A stretch of 64,000 bases of DNA from Tigheibacillus halophilus (GTDB taxonomy: Bacteria; Bacillota; Bacilli; Bacillales; Amphibacillaceae). The position numbers and the translations under genes were made by a program. A model generated the notes under the pieces. It did no database searches and had not been told where the DNA came from. It saw only the letters and a list, made by a program, of their open reading frames with translations. Of this stretch, positions 1-8,952 are shown piece by piece (within the stretch, counting starts at the first letter, position 1; every line of letters starts with the position of its first letter). The stretch spans positions 1 to 64,000 of the forward strand of contig NZ_JBHUIZ010000016.1 of assembly GCF_042683165.1 (NCBI RefSeq). Reading direction: 5' to 3'.

Positions 1-68
1 GAAGTTAAGCTCTTCAGCGCCGATGGTAGTTGGGGCTTTGCCCCTGCAAGAGTAGGACGCCGCCAGGC
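1..68 (+). rRNA. 5S ribosomal RNA, 3' part
   Basis: The first bases read as the 3' two thirds of a Bacillus-type 5S rRNA: GAAGTTAAGCTCTTCAGCGC, then the GGGGCTTTGCCCC hairpin, then a 3' end in GCCAGGC that would pair with the missing 5' GCCUGGC. The gene is cut by the window start. Two tRNA genes follow within 140 bases, the usual arrangement of a Bacillaceae rrn operon with trailing tRNAs. Confidence 0.93.
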
Positions 69-124
69 ATTTGTACTTTCCATTCAGGAAGGAACAAGTT
101 TCCATTTTACACATTTATTATTAT

Positions 125-201
<77 letters not shown>

Positions 202-205
202 ATTT

Positions 206-282
206 GGTCCGGTAGTTCAGCTGGTTAGAATGCCTGCCTGTCACGCAGGAGGTCGCGGGTTCGAGTCCCGTCCGGACCGCCA
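206..282 (+). tRNA. tRNA-Asp (GTC)
   Basis: The cloverleaf has acceptor GGTCCGG/CCGGACC, T-loop TTCGAGT, anticodon loop CTGTCAC (GTC) and encoded CCA. It lies four bases after tRNA-fMet, so both are probably processed from the rrn transcript. Confidence 0.96.
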
Positions 283-306
283 TTTTAAAAAATGATATAC
301 ATACAC

Positions 307-341
307 AGCACATGACAATTATAAGTCATGTGCTTTATTTT
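307..341 (+). terminator. Rho-independent terminator of the rrn-tRNA operon
   Basis: AGCACATGAC and GTCATGTGCT form a 10-bp stem with an 8-base loop, followed by TTTATTTTAT. It sits 24 bases after the last tRNA. Confidence 0.8.
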
Positions 342-373
342 ATGTCGTTACATAAAAAACTACTAAGGATGGA

Positions 374-970
374 TCATTTGGAGACAAATTTATTTCCAGT
401 GACCCAGAAGCGATATGGATAATCTTTCGCCTCTCCCGAGTTATCAATACCTATTCTGGTTCCTATTGATATATCTGGTAGTTTATTGGCTTTTGCGATA
501 AAGAGTCCCGGCTCTGTAAATGAACGGCCATAATCCTGCATAGTGATTCCCATTGCCTGAGTCAATTTTCCGGGGCCGCTAGTAAGGTTTTGAAACTTGC
601 TTACAGGCCTTCTTTTTAACATCAATTCAATTCCGGAATATGGTTCCAGCGCCCGGATCAAAACAGATTCCGGTTCACCTTTTGTTCCGCTGACAACATT
701 GATGAGGCAATGGGTATGCATCACATGCGTATAAGCATATCCGGGCTCTCCAAACATAATTTCAGTCCGTTTAGTCCGACGGTTGCGGAAGCCATGAGCG
801 GCACGGTCTTTTGCGCCAAGATAACCTTCTGTTTCGACGATGATGCCAGAAGTCACGCCATCCTCTGTATGTTTTACGAGCATACAGCCCAGGAGGCTTT
901 TAGCAAGTTCAATGGTTGGTTTTTGGTAAAATGTTTCCGGGAGAGGGTATAGTTTAGATAGATGATTCAT
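374..970 (-). CDS. DNA-3-methyladenine glycosylase (AAG/MPG family)
   Basis: Base-excision repair enzyme that would remove alkylated purines such as 3-methyladenine. At 198 residues it has the usual size of bacterial AAG-family proteins. The family-typical stretches are visible: LAKSLLGCMLV near the N-terminus, GIIVETEGYLG (catalytic Glu), AHGFRNRRTKR, YAYTHVMHTHCLIN, and LTSGPGKLTQAMGI. The ATG at 970 is preferred over an upstream in-frame start because AAAGGA lies about ten bases before it. It is a single gene facing the rRNA operon; the only hairpin between them has its T-tract on the other strand. Family assignment is firm; exact substrate range is not visible. Confidence 0.92.
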   Translation of the reverse strand: MNHLSKLYPLPETFYQKPTIELAKSLLGCMLVKHTEDGVTSGIIVETEGYLGAKDRAAHGFRNRRTKRTEIMFGEPGYAYTHVMHTHCLINVVSGTKGEPESVLIRALEPYSGIELMLKRRPVSKFQNLTSGPGKLTQAMGITMQDYGRSFTEPGLFIAKANKLPDISIGTRIGIDNSGEAKDYPYRFWVTGNKFVSK

Positions 971-1251
971 GTGGCTGTTTTCCTTTCTATGCGTTGTTTC
1001 AATCAATCGTTGTTACGGTTAGGCCGTATTTGTAATATACCCTTAAACAGCAGCGGAAAACAGGGAATTGCGGATTTACCGCAGGTCTGTAATAAAATAC
1101 ACGCTACATTATGGAGGCAGAAACAGCATGTTCTCTCCATCCAAGTAAAGTGAAATGAAAAGCCTGTTAAGAAATAGTTACTGCTAAAAAAAGCTGTTTT
1201 GAATAAATACTAACTCATCAATGAAATACTTTTTCCTTTTCGAGTTTTTTT

Positions 1252-1260
1252 TGCTATCAT
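1252..1260 (+). promoter_or_regulatory. possible extended -10 promoter of the tsaE operon
   Basis: The gap between the glycosylase gene and tsaE holds no gene that I can support. TGCTATCAT fits an extended -10 element about 90 bases before tsaE; no good -35 box is seen 17 bases upstream. This is a weak call. Confidence 0.3.
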
Positions 1261-1347
1261 GAGTATAGTCAATATGCTGATAGAATGGGCAAATAATGTT
1301 TTGCCAGTAGATAAAATGAAGCGCAGCTTAAATAAGCAGGTGAAAAT

Positions 1348-1818
1348 ATGGGCTATGAATATCGTGCAGATTCATTGGAAAAAACAAAGAATTTAGCTGT
1401 CTCATTGGCGAAGTCATTAAGGCCAGGAGATGTGATTACACTGGAAGGTGAATTGGGAACTGGAAAAACAACTTTTACAAAAAGTTTAGCTTCTGGATTG
1501 GGTGTAGAAGCTACTGTAAGCAGTCCCACATTTACCATTATAAAGCAATATGAAGGGCGTTTACCCTTGTACCATATGGACGTGTATCGTTTGGAACATG
1601 AAGAGGAAGATCTCGGTTTTGAAGAGTATTTTCAAGGTGGCGGAGTGACTGTAGTAGAGTGGGCACAGTTTATTGCCGATTTTCTACCTGACGAATTCTT
1701 GAACATTTCCATTGCATATGAAGATGAAAGCTCACGAACTTATTCTTTTACCCCGAGAGGGAAGCACTATGAAGAACTTGTTGATCAGTTAATGTGGGAA
1801 ATGAAGGAGAATGCTTAA
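1348..1818 (+). CDS. tsaE: tRNA N6-threonylcarbamoyladenosine biosynthesis ATPase TsaE
   Basis: Cytoplasmic ATPase partner of TsaB and TsaD in the synthesis of t6A37 on ANN-decoding tRNAs. The 156-residue protein has a P-loop GELGTGKT at residues 34-41, the following SSPTFTII segment, and the conserved YHMDVYRL and VVEWAQ blocks of the family. AGGTGA lies seven bases before the ATG. It is the first gene of a tight operon tsaE-tsaB-rimI-tsaD, as in B. subtilis (ydiB-ydiE), where all four are adjacent or overlapping. Confidence 0.96.
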   Translation: MGYEYRADSLEKTKNLAVSLAKSLRPGDVITLEGELGTGKTTFTKSLASGLGVEATVSSPTFTIIKQYEGRLPLYHMDVYRLEHEEEDLGFEEYFQGGGVTVVEWAQFIADFLPDEFLNISIAYEDESSRTYSFTPRGKHYEELVDQLMWEMKENA

Positions 1819-1819
1819 G

Positions 1820-2527
1820 ATGTACATACTTGCAATAGATACGTCTAATCAGGTGCTCGGTGTGGCGATCATGAAGGATGATGAAGTTGTTGGAGAAATG
1901 GTGACCAATATCGCCAAGAATCATTCCGTCCGATTAATGCCTGCTATTGATCAATTGATGAAGGATGTACAAATCACTCCTGAACAACTGGAAAAAATCG
2001 TTGTAGCGGAGGGACCTGGTTCTTATACGGGTGTCAGAATCGGGATGACAACAGCCAAGACATTGGCCTGGGCACTACAAATCCCTATCACAGGTGCATC
2101 AAGTTTAAAGGTACTTGCATATCAAGGTATATACTTTGATGGGTTGATCTGCCCTTTTTTTGATGCAAGAAGAGGGCGGGTATATACTGGGCTTTATCAT
2201 CCTAGGGATGAGCGTTTACAGCTTGAGAAGGCAGAGAGAAATACAGATATGCAGGGATGGCTCCATGAACTGGCAGTAATTGGCAAGCCTGTGCTTTTCT
2301 TAAGCCCGGATATGGAGAAACACCGCGCAGCAATAGCATCGACTCCTGGATTAAATGCATTCATTCCACAAGCCAAAGCTTTACAAACCTCAAATCCTTC
2401 TCATCTGGTACTGGCAAGTGAAGAAAATAGTGCCGATGCCGTATATCATATGACTCCCAATTATTTGCGGCTGGCAGAAGCAGAAGCGAAGTGGCTAAAA
2501 GCAGAAGGGAAGAAGGTTGATGAATGA
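1820..2527 (+). CDS. tsaB: t6A biosynthesis protein TsaB
   Basis: TsaB pairs with TsaD to form the threonylcarbamoyl-transfer complex. The N-terminus MYILAIDTSNQVLGVAI and the block EGPGSYTGVRIG are typical of this ASKHA-fold protein; length 235 fits the family. An upstream ATG at 1811 lies only one base after the AAGGAG ribosome binding site, whereas the ATG at 1820 lies ten bases after it, so 1820 is chosen. The stop of tsaE precedes this start by one base. Confidence 0.94.
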   Translation: MYILAIDTSNQVLGVAIMKDDEVVGEMVTNIAKNHSVRLMPAIDQLMKDVQITPEQLEKIVVAEGPGSYTGVRIGMTTAKTLAWALQIPITGASSLKVLAYQGIYFDGLICPFFDARRGRVYTGLYHPRDERLQLEKAERNTDMQGWLHELAVIGKPVLFLSPDMEKHRAAIASTPGLNAFIPQAKALQTSNPSHLVLASEENSADAVYHMTPNYLRLAEAEAKWLKAEGKKVDE

Positions 2528-2969
2528 ACCATTAATTCGACCCATGGCCTTGGCAGATATAGAAGCAGTGATGAAGGTGGAAACAGCAACTTACACCTCA
2601 CCATGGGAGAGGCATATTTTTTTTCAGGAGCTTTCTCAAAACTTTCATGCGCATTATTATGTGCTTGAATTGGAGGGGGAAGTGATAGGATATGCCGGTA
2701 TGTGGGTGGTAGTTGATGATGCGCAAATTACCAATATTGCTATTTTACCGGGATATCGTGGTAAAAAGTATGGAGAGCAATTATTCCGTTTCATGGTGGG
2801 TAAGGCGGTTATCCTTGGGGCGGTGCACTTATCATTGGAAGTGAGGGTTTCCAACCATATAGCACAGCGAATGTACAGCAAGTTCGGCCTTGTGGAAGGG
2901 GGCATTCGCAAAAATTATTATTCAGACAATCAGGAAGATGCGATTGTAATGTGGGTGACATTGAAATGA
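2520..2969 (+). CDS. rimI: ribosomal protein S18 alanine N-acetyltransferase RimI
   Basis: GNAT-family enzyme expected to acetylate a protein N-terminus, by analogy with RimI of S18. The acetyl-CoA loop is seen as ILPGYRGKKYGEQL, and the C-terminal GLVEGGIRKNYY is typical of RimI. The ATG at 2520 overlaps the tsaB stop; AAGGGA lies nine bases before it. The clustering with t6A genes is a well-known conserved neighbourhood in Firmicutes. The true protein target is not shown by sequence. Confidence 0.9.
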   Translation: MNEPLIRPMALADIEAVMKVETATYTSPWERHIFFQELSQNFHAHYYVLELEGEVIGYAGMWVVVDDAQITNIAILPGYRGKKYGEQLFRFMVGKAVILGAVHLSLEVRVSNHIAQRMYSKFGLVEGGIRKNYYSDNQEDAIVMWVTLK

Positions 2970-3976
2970 AAAATGCGACTTATATACTTGGAATAGAGAC
3001 AAGCTGTGATGAAACTGCTGTGGCGATTGTAAGGAACGGTACTGAAATCGTCGCAAATGTAGTTGCTTCACAAATAGAAAGCCATAAACGTTTTGGCGGG
3101 GTAGTTCCTGAGATTGCATCACGTCATCATGTAGAGCAAATCACTGTGGTTTTGGAAGATGCTATGAAGCAATCCGAATTGAATTGGGAAGATATAAATG
3201 CAATTGCAGTGACACAGGGGCCAGGCCTAGTTGGTGCATTGCTGATAGGTGTAAGTGCTGCGAAAGCTTTGGCGTTTGCAAAGCAGAAGCCGCTAGTGCC
3301 TGTCCATCATATTGCAGGGCATATTTATGCCAATCGGTTGGTCCAGGAACTGGAATTCCCATTGCTTGCTTTAGTTGTATCAGGTGGTCATACTGAGTTG
3401 GTTCTGATGAAACAACACGGCCAATTTGAGTTGATTGGCGAGACTCGGGATGATGCTGCAGGAGAAGCATATGACAAAGTTGCCAGAATGCTTGATATGC
3501 CTTACCCGGGCGGGCCCCATATAGACCGGCAGGCTGCTGAAGGAAAAATCAGCATCGATTTTCCGAGAGCCTGGCTGGAACCAGATAGTTTCGACTTCAG
3601 CTTTAGCGGATTGAAGTCAGCAGTTATTAACACTATTCACAACGCACGACAACGTGGAGATAGATTGGAAAAAGCGGACATAGCCGCAAGTTTCCAGGAA
3701 AGTGTTGTGGACGTATTGACGGCGAAAACGCGAAGGGCCGCTGAATTGCACCAAGTCAAGCAGGTACTGGTAGCTGGAGGCGTCGCGGCGAATAGGGGAC
3801 TTCGTACAGCGCTTGAAAAAGCATTTAAACCGATGGGCATTCCGCTTCTCATCCCACCAGTCAAATTGTGTACAGACAACGCCGCAATGATTGCTGCAGC
3901 AGGAACCATTGCATATGAACAAGGAAGAAGAGCTGGACTGGAGTTAAACGCTGATCCCTCCTTATCGCTCCAATAG
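2966..3976 (+). CDS. tsaD: tRNA threonylcarbamoyltransferase TsaD
   Basis: Catalytic subunit for t6A37 formation (formerly Gcp). The protein (336 residues) starts MKNATYILGIETSCDET, with the metal-binding pair in HHIAGHIYAN, then VVSGGHTELVLM and the C-terminal ANRGLR and CTDNAAMIAAAG blocks, all family hallmarks. The ATG chosen overlaps the rimI stop as ATGA; an in-frame GTG 15 bases upstream would add five residues. The gene ends the operon and is followed by a DnaA-box cluster. Confidence 0.95.
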   Translation: MKNATYILGIETSCDETAVAIVRNGTEIVANVVASQIESHKRFGGVVPEIASRHHVEQITVVLEDAMKQSELNWEDINAIAVTQGPGLVGALLIGVSAAKALAFAKQKPLVPVHHIAGHIYANRLVQELEFPLLALVVSGGHTELVLMKQHGQFELIGETRDDAAGEAYDKVARMLDMPYPGGPHIDRQAAEGKISIDFPRAWLEPDSFDFSFSGLKSAVINTIHNARQRGDRLEKADIAASFQESVVDVLTAKTRRAAELHQVKQVLVAGGVAANRGLRTALEKAFKPMGIPLLIPPVKLCTDNAAMIAAAGTIAYEQGRRAGLELNADPSLSLQ

Positions 3977-4028
3977 TTTATGACAAATATATTTACGGCC
4001 ATCCATGTCATGAAATGATGGCCCATTT

Positions 4029-4204
4029 TTATGCACAAATGTTTATCCACAGGTGTGTGAATAATAACTGAATATGTGATAAGTAAAGTAATTGTGGGTG
4101 TGGACCTTTTTGTGCATAATTTTGCCTTGTTCTGTGGATAATGTGGATTACTTTGTTAATATGTGATTATAACAACGTTCAGTTGTTAATAGGTTTGTGG
4201 ATAA
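4029..4204. promoter_or_regulatory. DnaA-box cluster downstream of tsaD
   Basis: Within 176 bases there are five boxes matching TTATNCACA: TTATGCACA at 4029 and TTATCCACA at 4043 on the plus strand, and TGTGCATAA at 4111, TGTGGATAA at 4133 and TGTGGATAA at 4196 as minus-strand boxes. TGTGGATTA at 4142 is a sixth with one mismatch. The surrounding DNA is AT-rich. In B. subtilis the gcp(tsaD)-ydiF interval is, as I recall, one of the few chromosomal DnaA-binding clusters outside oriC, so location and content agree. Confidence 0.85.
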
Positions 4205-4323
4205 GTTCAATGATAATGTTCCTAGGCTTTCAGGACATTTCCTGGATCTGGAATGGCGTGAGGAAAATCCAGCGGCTAACCCTTTTAGCACAATGGTTCA
4301 CTTTATGAAAAATGTGTTTCATA

Positions 4324-4332
4324 TGCTACAAT
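4324..4332 (+). promoter_or_regulatory. extended -10 promoter of the rodA/ftsW-like gene
   Basis: TGCTACAAT matches an extended -10 element 67 bases before the next start codon. No convincing -35 box is seen. Confidence 0.4.
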
Positions 4333-4398
4333 GTCAATATGCATTTTGGAAAAATATTACTGTTTGAATTGAGGAATGAAAGAAACTGGTGATAAGGT

Positions 4399-5571
4399 AT
4401 GTCAAACAAACAATCACATTATTTGCAATTTGACTTTATCCTTTTATTCATGCTGTTTGCCGGCGTCAGTCTACTGGCGATTTACAATGCACAGCAGCTG
4501 GAACAATATGCTGGCAAAAATTTTGTTGTGTTACAGATTTTTTGGTTTGCAGTCGGAGCAGGTATTGTAGCTCTGATTCAATTGTTCGATTTGGAACAGT
4601 TATATAAAATTAGTCTTTTTGCATATATTTTTGGGGTTTTGCTATTGGCCGTTCTCCTTGTGAGTCCGGAAAGCATTGCGCGGACAATTAACCATTCCAA
4701 GAGCTGGTTCACTTTGCCAGGATTCTCCATGCAGCCTTCAGAGTTTGCCAAGATATCCACAGTGCTTTACTTTGCGGCAGTTATCAGTAAACATAAAGAA
4801 AAATACCCCAAGTCGAATTGGAAAACAGACGTATTTTTGTTGCTTAAAATTGGAATGATTGTCATCGCTCCTGTTTTACTAATCAATATGCAGCCTGACT
4901 TCGGTTCTTCCATGGTGTATTTGTTTATCGCAGCTGTTTTTGTACTGTTGTCGGGTATCGATTGGAAAATCATTGCTACGCTTGTTTTGGGCGGAGCAGC
5001 AGTGTTATTTTCTGCGCTTTGGGTCATCGTCACCTTTCCGCAGATGTCTGAACAGGTGCTTGGTCTCGAACAATACCAAGTTCAGCGTGTGCTCACATGG
5101 TTTGATGCTTCAGGGCAGACAAGTGATGACACGTTCCATTTCGACCGCTCGCTCTCGGCCCTTGGGTCTGGGCAGCTTACAGGAAAAGGGATGAGTGCCC
5201 TGCAAGTGTCCTTGCCGGAGGCACACACTGATTTTATCTTTTCAGTGGTGGGGGAAAGCTTTGGATTTGTAGGGTGTGCTATAGTCGTTTTCTTGTATTT
5301 TCTATTGCTTTACCGTATGTTGATGCTTGGATTAAATAGCTTCCATTTCACCATGTTCGGCGCTTATATTTGTTTTGGATTTTTGAGTTTGATCTTTATC
5401 CATGCTTTCCAAAACATCGGGATGATTGTGGGGATCATGCCGATAACAGGAATCCCGCTCTTGCTGCTGAGCTATGGAGGCAGTTCAGTCATGTCGTCGA
5501 TGATTGGACTTGGGCTTGTATATCGTGTCGCCGTGGAAAATACGATGCAGAATGATTACTTATTTAAATAG
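4399..5571 (+). CDS. SEDS family glycosyltransferase (RodA/FtsW-like)
   Basis: Polytopic membrane protein of 390 residues with about ten hydrophobic segments. SEDS proteins polymerise lipid II into peptidoglycan together with a class B PBP. Visible hallmarks are SWFTLPGFSMQPSEFAKIS, the central MQPDFGSSMV block, SLPEAHTDFIFSVVGESFG (with the functionally important acidic loop) and HAFQNIGMIVGIMPITGIPL followed by LSYGGSS. This looks closer to the RodA/YwcF branch than to FtsW, but the sequence alone does not separate these. It is inserted between tsaD and ydiF, has its own leader, and ends in a strong terminator. Confidence 0.9.
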   Translation: MSNKQSHYLQFDFILLFMLFAGVSLLAIYNAQQLEQYAGKNFVVLQIFWFAVGAGIVALIQLFDLEQLYKISLFAYIFGVLLLAVLLVSPESIARTINHSKSWFTLPGFSMQPSEFAKISTVLYFAAVISKHKEKYPKSNWKTDVFLLLKIGMIVIAPVLLINMQPDFGSSMVYLFIAAVFVLLSGIDWKIIATLVLGGAAVLFSALWVIVTFPQMSEQVLGLEQYQVQRVLTWFDASGQTSDDTFHFDRSLSALGSGQLTGKGMSALQVSLPEAHTDFIFSVVGESFGFVGCAIVVFLYFLLLYRMLMLGLNSFHFTMFGAYICFGFLSLIFIHAFQNIGMIVGIMPITGIPLLLLSYGGSSVMSSMIGLGLVYRVAVENTMQNDYLFK

Positions 5572-5582
5572 GAATCAAAAAA

Positions 5583-5617
5583 GGCGGGCCCTATGTTTTG
5601 CGGGCCCGCCTTTTTTT
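5583..5617. terminator. bidirectional terminator between rodA-like gene and ydiF
   Basis: GGCGGGCCC and GGGCCCGCC form a 9-bp GC stem with a 10-base loop, with A6 before and T7 after it. It serves both convergent genes. Confidence 0.93.
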
Positions 5618-5654
5618 AGGAGCAGTGACAGTTTTCTCTACTGTTCAATCTTTT

Positions 5655-7580
5655 CTATTCTTCCTGCAAAATCTCCCATGCCTGCATTTCTTCCTCTATT
5701 CTCGATTTGATTTCTTCGCTTTGACGGGTCAATTTCAACGACATTTCATGATCCTGGAAAATTTCCGGCTCTGCCATTCTTTCTTCGAGTTGGGATAGCT
5801 CATTTTCAAGCTGATCGATTTTTTCTTCTATGGCTGCAATTTGTCTTTCTCTTTTTCGTTTTTCGCTTTGCAGTCTTTTTTCTTCTTCAAAGCTAAGCCT
5901 GTTTTCAGATGGGGCTGTCTTGCCCTTGCCGTTTGTTTGTTCCAAGGCTGCCATTTCCAGCTCTTCCTGTTTCTTAGCAATGTAGTAATCATAATCTCCA
6001 AGATAGATGGTGGCACCGCCCGGCTGCATTTCCACGACATGATCGGCAATTTTATTAATGAAATACCGGTCATGGGATACAAATAAGATGGTACCTTCAA
6101 ATGCAGTTAATGCAGATTCCAGTACTTCTTTACTGTCGATATCCAGATGGTTGGTCGGTTCATCTAATACAAGCAAATTCGCTTTTTGCATTCGCAGCTT
6201 CGACAGGGCCAGCCGGGCTTTTTCCCCACCAGATAAAGAGTGGACGATTTTTAACACATCATCCCCTGAAAAGAGAAAATTGCCAAGCACTGTACGTATA
6301 TCTTTTTCATTGGTGGTGGGATAGTCATCCCATAGCTCATGCAGCACCGTTTTGGAAGAAGAAAGGTCAGCTTGTTCCTGGTCATAATAGCCGATCTCGA
6401 CATTTGTACCTACCCGGATTTCCCCGGAAGCCGGTTTCAATTTGCCGATGACATTTTTCAGAAGCGTGGTTTTGCCTACACCATTTGGACCGACTATGGC
6501 AAATCTGTCTCCGCGGTGGAGCTGCATATCGAGATGGCGAAACAGAAATTCTTCCGATTCATCATAACGAAAAGAAAGATTTTGTACGGATAATACATCA
6601 TTGCCGCTGCGCTTATTCGCTTGAAAAGCGATACTTGCTGATGATTCTTCGCCGAGCGGTTTGTCGATACGTTCCATTTTTTCCAGTTGCTTACGCCGGC
6701 TCTGTGCGCGTTTTGTAGTGGAGGCACGTACAATATTTTTCTGAATGAAGTCTTCCATTTTTTTAATTTCTGTTTGCTGTTTCTCATATTCATCCAATTC
6801 TTGCTCGTATTGAAGAGCGCGTTGTTCCAAATAAGATGAGTATGTGCCGTGGTATTTTTTTATATGATGGCGCGACACATCATAAATGATGGAAACGGTC
6901 TTGTCCAAGAAATAACGGTCGTGAGAGACGATGACGACCGCACCCGGATAGCTTGAAAGATACCCTTCCAGCCATGTCAGTGTTTCAATATCCAGATGGT
7001 TGGTCGGTTCATCCAATATTAATATATCTGGTTTTGCAAGAAGCAATTTACCGAGTGCCAATCGTGTTTTCTGACCGCCGCTGAGTTCATTGATCACGGT
7101 GGCTTCATCGTAATCACCAAAATGCAACCCGTGCAGTACTGTACGAATTTCTGACTCATAATTGTAGCCGCCGGCTTTTTCAAAGGCATGCTGCAGCTGG
7201 TCATAATTTTTAAGCAGCTGTTCATAATCATTGGAACTCAAAGCCGCAGCATTGGCCATTTTTGTTTCTAACTCGCGAAGTTTCTTTTCCTGTTGAAGAA
7301 TATCGGTGAAGACTTCCAGCATCTCATCCCAAATGGTATGCTCTGATTCAAGGCCGGTATGCTGAGATAAATAACCAGTACTGACATCCTTCGGTTTGAA
7401 AAATTCGCCCGTGTCATACGATTGCAGGCCGGCCATGATCTGAAGCAGGGTAGATTTTCCCGCTCCATTTCTGCCAACAATAGCCATCCTGTCTTTCATT
7501 TTTACTTCCAATTTGATATCGGATAATATTTCATCGGCTCCAAAGGATTTGGAGATGCCGTTGAGTTGCATCAAAATCAT
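5655..7580 (-). CDS. ydiF: ABC-F family ATPase YdiF
   Basis: Soluble ABC-F protein of 641 residues, a ribosome-associated type of ATPase thought to act on stalled or non-canonical ribosome states. There are two ABC domains: Walker A GRNGAGKS and signature LSGGQ in the first, GPNGVGKT and LSGGE in the second, each followed by LDEPTNHLDI. The interdomain linker is charged and the C-terminus is a coiled coil rich in Glu and Lys. No membrane segments are present. GAGGTG lies seven bases before the ATG. Order tsaD - ydiF - moaC - rex is that of B. subtilis. Confidence 0.95.
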   Translation of the reverse strand: MILMQLNGISKSFGADEILSDIKLEVKMKDRMAIVGRNGAGKSTLLQIMAGLQSYDTGEFFKPKDVSTGYLSQHTGLESEHTIWDEMLEVFTDILQQEKKLRELETKMANAAALSSNDYEQLLKNYDQLQHAFEKAGGYNYESEIRTVLHGLHFGDYDEATVINELSGGQKTRLALGKLLLAKPDILILDEPTNHLDIETLTWLEGYLSSYPGAVVIVSHDRYFLDKTVSIIYDVSRHHIKKYHGTYSSYLEQRALQYEQELDEYEKQQTEIKKMEDFIQKNIVRASTTKRAQSRRKQLEKMERIDKPLGEESSASIAFQANKRSGNDVLSVQNLSFRYDESEEFLFRHLDMQLHRGDRFAIVGPNGVGKTTLLKNVIGKLKPASGEIRVGTNVEIGYYDQEQADLSSSKTVLHELWDDYPTTNEKDIRTVLGNFLFSGDDVLKIVHSLSGGEKARLALSKLRMQKANLLVLDEPTNHLDIDSKEVLESALTAFEGTILFVSHDRYFINKIADHVVEMQPGGATIYLGDYDYYIAKKQEELEMAALEQTNGKGKTAPSENRLSFEEEKRLQSEKRKRERQIAAIEEKIDQLENELSQLEERMAEPEIFQDHEMSLKLTRQSEEIKSRIEEEMQAWEILQEE

Positions 7581-7652
7581 ACGCTTTCACCTCTATTGAT
7601 AAATCCTCCCACATCTCAGTGTATCTTAAAGGGAATCAACTGGGCAATCCTT

Positions 7653-7670
7653 TTGTGAAAAGAATCACGA
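7653..7670 (+). promoter_or_regulatory. rex: candidate Rex operator upstream of moaC-rex
   Basis: TTGTGA-N6-TCACGA matches the Rex consensus TTGTGA-N6-TCACAA with one mismatch. It lies in the divergent ydiF/moaC spacer, 137 bases before moaC, and rex is the second gene of that operon, so redox autoregulation is plausible but unproven. Confidence 0.45.
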
Positions 7671-7806
7671 CTTCCGAACGATTTTCTGCTAGAATAGGAA
7701 TGAGATCTTTTGAACTATTTGCTTTGTTCTTGGTTATTATACATTGGGAACGACAAAATGATATCAGAAATAAAACATATTAGTGAAGGGAAGGATGACG
7801 GTACAG

Positions 7807-8301
7807 ATGGCTGAATTCACACATTTTAACGAGCAGGGACATGCCCGAATGGTTGATATCAGCGGCAAAGCGGACACAGAACGTACAGCGTTGGCTGCAA
7901 GCAGTATTTTCGTCAATGAGGAAATCCATGAAGGCATCGTGAAGCAAACAATAAAAAAAGGCGATGTACTTGCTGTTGCACAAGTAGCGGGAATCATGGC
8001 TGCCAAAAAAACGTCTGACTGGATACCGATGTGCCATCCGCTTTCACTGAAAGGCGTCGATATATCTTTTAGCTGGGAGCAAGCGGGAGATACGTATGAA
8101 TTGAAAATAGAAGTCTTTGTAAAAACCAAGGGAAGTACCGGGGTGGAGATGGAGGCGCTGACAGCCGCATCTGCGACGGCATTGACAATTTATGATATGT
8201 GTAAGGCATTGGATAAAGGGATGGTTATCGGCCAAACATATTTATTGGAAAAGAAGGGCGGGAAATCCGGGGATTTCCATCGGGGCATGAAGGAGGAGTA
8301 A
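7807..8301 (+). CDS. moaC: cyclic pyranopterin monophosphate synthase MoaC
   Basis: Second step of molybdenum cofactor synthesis, converting the cyclic GTP intermediate made by MoaA into cPMP. The protein carries MVDISGKADTERTA near the N-terminus, the conserved IPMCHPL block, and VKTKGSTGVEMEALTAAS. The start at 7807 gives MAEFTHFNEQG, matching where homologues begin; an in-frame ATG at 7795 sits too close to the GGAAGG site. No other moa genes are in this window. rex starts one base after the stop. Confidence 0.93.
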   Translation: MAEFTHFNEQGHARMVDISGKADTERTALAASSIFVNEEIHEGIVKQTIKKGDVLAVAQVAGIMAAKKTSDWIPMCHPLSLKGVDISFSWEQAGDTYELKIEVFVKTKGSTGVEMEALTAASATALTIYDMCKALDKGMVIGQTYLLEKKGGKSGDFHRGMKEE

Positions 8302-8302
8302 T

Positions 8303-8944
8303 ATGGAACGCAAAATTCCACAAGCCACTGCAAAGCGTTTGCCGCTTTATTATCGTTTTTTAAATAATTTACAGCATCAAGGCAAATCACGGGTTTCATC
8401 TAAGGAGCTGAGTTTGGCTGTCAAGGTTGATTCAGCGACTATTCGCAGAGATTTTTCTTATTTTGGCGCTTTAGGCAAAAAAGGATATGGCTATAATGTA
8501 GAATATTTATTGGGTTTTTTCCGTAAAACATTGAACCAGGATGAATTGACGAATGTGGCAATCATCGGTGTTGGTAATTTAGGTACAGCATTTTTACATT
8601 ATAATTTCTTGAAAAATAATAACACCAAAATCGTGATGGCATTCGATGCAGATCCTGAGAAAGCGGGCCAGGATGTTGAAGGAGTCCCTATTTATTCAAT
8701 CGATGAGCTGGAAGAAAAACTGAAGGACGTGAAAGTGGCTATTCTGACAATCCCCGCGCAGGTCGCAGATGCTGTCACCGAGCGATTGGTCAATTGCGGG
8801 ATCGAAGGCATTCTGAATTTCACTCCCGCCAGGATCAGTGTGCCAAGTCATATTCGCGTACATCATATCGATTTGGCGGTTGAACTCCAGGCATTGGTAT
8901 ATTTCCTGAAGCATTATCCTTTAAATGAAAAAGAAGAAATATGA
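8303..8944 (+). CDS. rex: redox-sensing transcriptional repressor Rex
   Basis: Rex represses fermentation and alternative respiration genes and releases DNA when NADH binds. The N-terminal winged helix covers roughly residues 1-78 (ATIRRDFSYFGALGKKGYGY), followed by a Rossmann fold with GVGNLG at residues 89-94. The C-terminal helix (VELQALVYFL) swaps between subunits in known structures. Length 213 is normal. GAGGAG precedes the ATG and the gene is coupled to moaC. In B. subtilis (ydiH) the next genes are tatAY-tatCY; here a lipoprotein gene follows instead. Confidence 0.96.
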   Translation: MERKIPQATAKRLPLYYRFLNNLQHQGKSRVSSKELSLAVKVDSATIRRDFSYFGALGKKGYGYNVEYLLGFFRKTLNQDELTNVAIIGVGNLGTAFLHYNFLKNNNTKIVMAFDADPEKAGQDVEGVPIYSIDELEEKLKDVKVAILTIPAQVADAVTERLVNCGIEGILNFTPARISVPSHIRVHHIDLAVELQALVYFLKHYPLNEKEEI

Positions 8945-8952
8945 GCATAACA

